15,644 bases of DNA from JBAZOJ01 sp041648755 (lineage in GTDB: Bacteria > Planctomycetota > B143-G9). Within the stretch, counting starts at the first letter, position 1. Each line of letters begins with the position of its first letter. The notes below the pieces were generated by a model. That model searched no databases. It was not told where the DNA came from and saw nothing but the letters and a program-made list of their open reading frames with translations. This document shows positions 14,867 to 15,644 of this stretch, piece by piece. The position numbers and the translations under genes were made by a program. Where the stretch lies: positions 1 through 15,644 of the forward strand of contig JBAZOJ010000060.1 in assembly GCA_041648755.1 (NCBI GenBank), given 5' to 3'.

Positions 14867-15141
14867 ATCGGCATAGGTAGATTCTCACGGATTTTCCCTG
14901 CCACACCACCGTGCGTCCGGGTCAGTACACGGCGGTTCGATTGGGTTGAGCCTATCTGTGAAAAGTTAGCGTCAGCAAGCCAATTCCCGCCTGCTTCAGC
15001 CGGACTTTCGGGCTCGCGCTTTGCTATCGCTTCCTTCAGACAACACCTCGCGATGCCGCCCTTGCGAGTCACTTGCCCTTCACCTCCATCAGGTTGGGCG
15101 GAGGACTTCCACCTCCGAGTCATTGAACATGCCCGGCACAC
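14867..15141 (-). mobile_element. Internally deleted group IIC intron, copy C (both ends present, longest)
   Basis: On the minus strand it starts GTGTGCCGGGCATG at 15141; its first 73 bases are identical to copy B. It then keeps a further piece of domain I that B has lost, with GCAAGGG and CTGAAGGAAGCGATAGCAAA (15068-15018). These recall the conserved ACGCAAGGG and CTGAAGGAAGC segments of group IIC domain I. It ends with a 34-base domain V (14938-14905), the standard length, and domain VI to 14867. The inner stem of domain V has mismatches. The reading LKQAGIGLLTLTFHR and a stop before domain V parallels copies A and B. At 275 bases it cannot encode a reverse transcriptase. It lies directly behind a terminator hairpin and 25 bases from the stop of the hydrolase remnant. 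Confidence 0.88.
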
Positions 15142-15173
15142 TAAAAAAGGCGGGCGCGAGCCCGCCTTTTTTT
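15142..15173 (-). terminator. Bidirectional intrinsic terminator, 5' exon of intron copy C
   Basis: The stem GGCGGGC/GCCCGCC with a 4-base loop is flanked by six A on one side and seven T on the other, so it works in both directions. On the minus strand it follows the methyltransferase stop (15186) by about 20 bases. The intron starts immediately after TTTTTTA. Confidence 0.88.
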
Positions 15174-15185
15174 CATGCGCTGAGA

Positions 15186-15644
15186 CTACACCTGCTCGGG
15201 GGTTTTCTTCAATGCGGATACGATTATCGTACGCCCGCAGAGGATGTCCGGGCGGACATATTCCGAGAAGGTCTTGCGGCAGACTTCGCGAGATCCGGGG
15301 TCGCGATGGCGAAGAAGGCTCGCGGCGGAAAAGACATAGACAAGGGGATACAGCCACATCAGAGCCGCGCTGCCGGTCTTGATGCGGTCAGTAATGACGC
15401 AACCGTTCTGGAATCCCGTCTTGGACAGGGCATACCTGTAGTAATGGAGGGGGAGGGGATTCACATGGTCGCAGATGGGATTCGCCTCGCCGTCATTCAG
15501 CGGAGAGAACAACATATAGAAGCCGGAGAAAAGGAATTTCATCCGGGAACTCAGGTTGGCGATATTGGGCGTGGTCATGATGAACACGCCGCCGGGGCGA
15601 AGAACCCGGTTAATTTCGCGGAAAAAGGCAAGGCGATTTCAAAG
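15186..15644 (-). CDS. C-terminal part of a class I SAM-dependent methyltransferase (cut by window edge)
   Basis: On the minus strand the frame reads NRLAFFREINRVLRPGGVFI and then MTTPNIANLSSRMKFLFSGF, with HVNPLPLHYYRYALSKTGF further on. The REINRVLRPGG turn followed by TTPN is the standard segment after the SAM-binding core of Methyltransf_11/23 proteins, often found in envelope or polysaccharide gene sets. The visible part is about 150 residues; the SAM-binding glycine motif is outside the window. An in-frame TGA occurs at 15641-15639, where relatives usually have a Glu before Asn (HLEN-type). The edge base order may be wrong, or the gene may be broken there. Otherwise only a GTG at 15587 could start the frame, which would delete the core. 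The stop is TAG at 15188-15186. Confidence 0.75.

Noticed and set aside
4657..15141. The three repeats as a CRISPR array or REP elements
   Set aside because: They are 200-275 bases long, kilobases apart and have group II intron ends, which neither class explains.
15639..15641. TGA as selenocysteine or recoded codon
   Set aside because: The aminopeptidase and other genes of the window use TGA as a normal stop and the position is not catalytic in methyltransferases; a base error or truncation is simpler.

Overview
The window looks like a bacterial chromosome segment, moderately GC-rich, with Shine-Dalgarno sites (AAGGAG/GGAGG type), sigma70-like promoters and standard-code TGA/TAA/TAG stops. 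The first 4.6 kb is housekeeping: an M24 aminopeptidase cut at its start, accB, accC, an AmaP/Asp23-like membrane protein and a phosphofructokinase, all on the plus strand and closely spaced. The species cannot be named from this. A pepP-accB-accC-AmaP string with a GGDDT-type (pyrophosphate-type) phosphofructokinase fits a deep-branching or uncultured lineage better than a model proteobacterium.

From 4.6 kb on, the character changes to an accessory region of secreted proteins of unknown role, gene remnants and mobile-element debris. A frameshifted remnant of a beta-propeller gene (5171-5535, +) lies just upstream of an intact paralogue (5578-7137, +). Opposite to it runs a three-gene minus-strand operon (12513 down to 7368). 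It starts at a near-consensus promoter (TTGAAA-17-TATAAT), its genes are joined by two ATGA overlaps, and it ends at a good terminator. It encodes a small single-pass membrane protein, a 520-residue secreted protein of unknown family, and a 1111-residue secreted protein with an M23 (LytM-type) metallopeptidase signature. A further minus-strand gene (14426-13266), with its own TTGACA-17-TATGTT promoter, encodes a secreted protein with a proline-rich, LPxTG-like C-terminal anchor. A 3' fragment of a beta-lactamase-family serine hydrolase and the C-terminal part of a SAM methyltransferase close the window.

The most striking element is a family of three short minus-strand repeats (4658-~4856, 12959-13191, 14867-15141). 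They are internally deleted group IIC introns. Each ends in recognisable domains V and VI. Two also keep the intron 5' end (GTGTGCCGGGCATG) and sit directly behind a terminator hairpin, the known target preference of group IIC introns. At 233 and 275 bases they are too small for a complete ribozyme plus reverse transcriptase. All three appear to share an internal junction, which suggests a non-autonomous family moved in trans by a full-length relative elsewhere.
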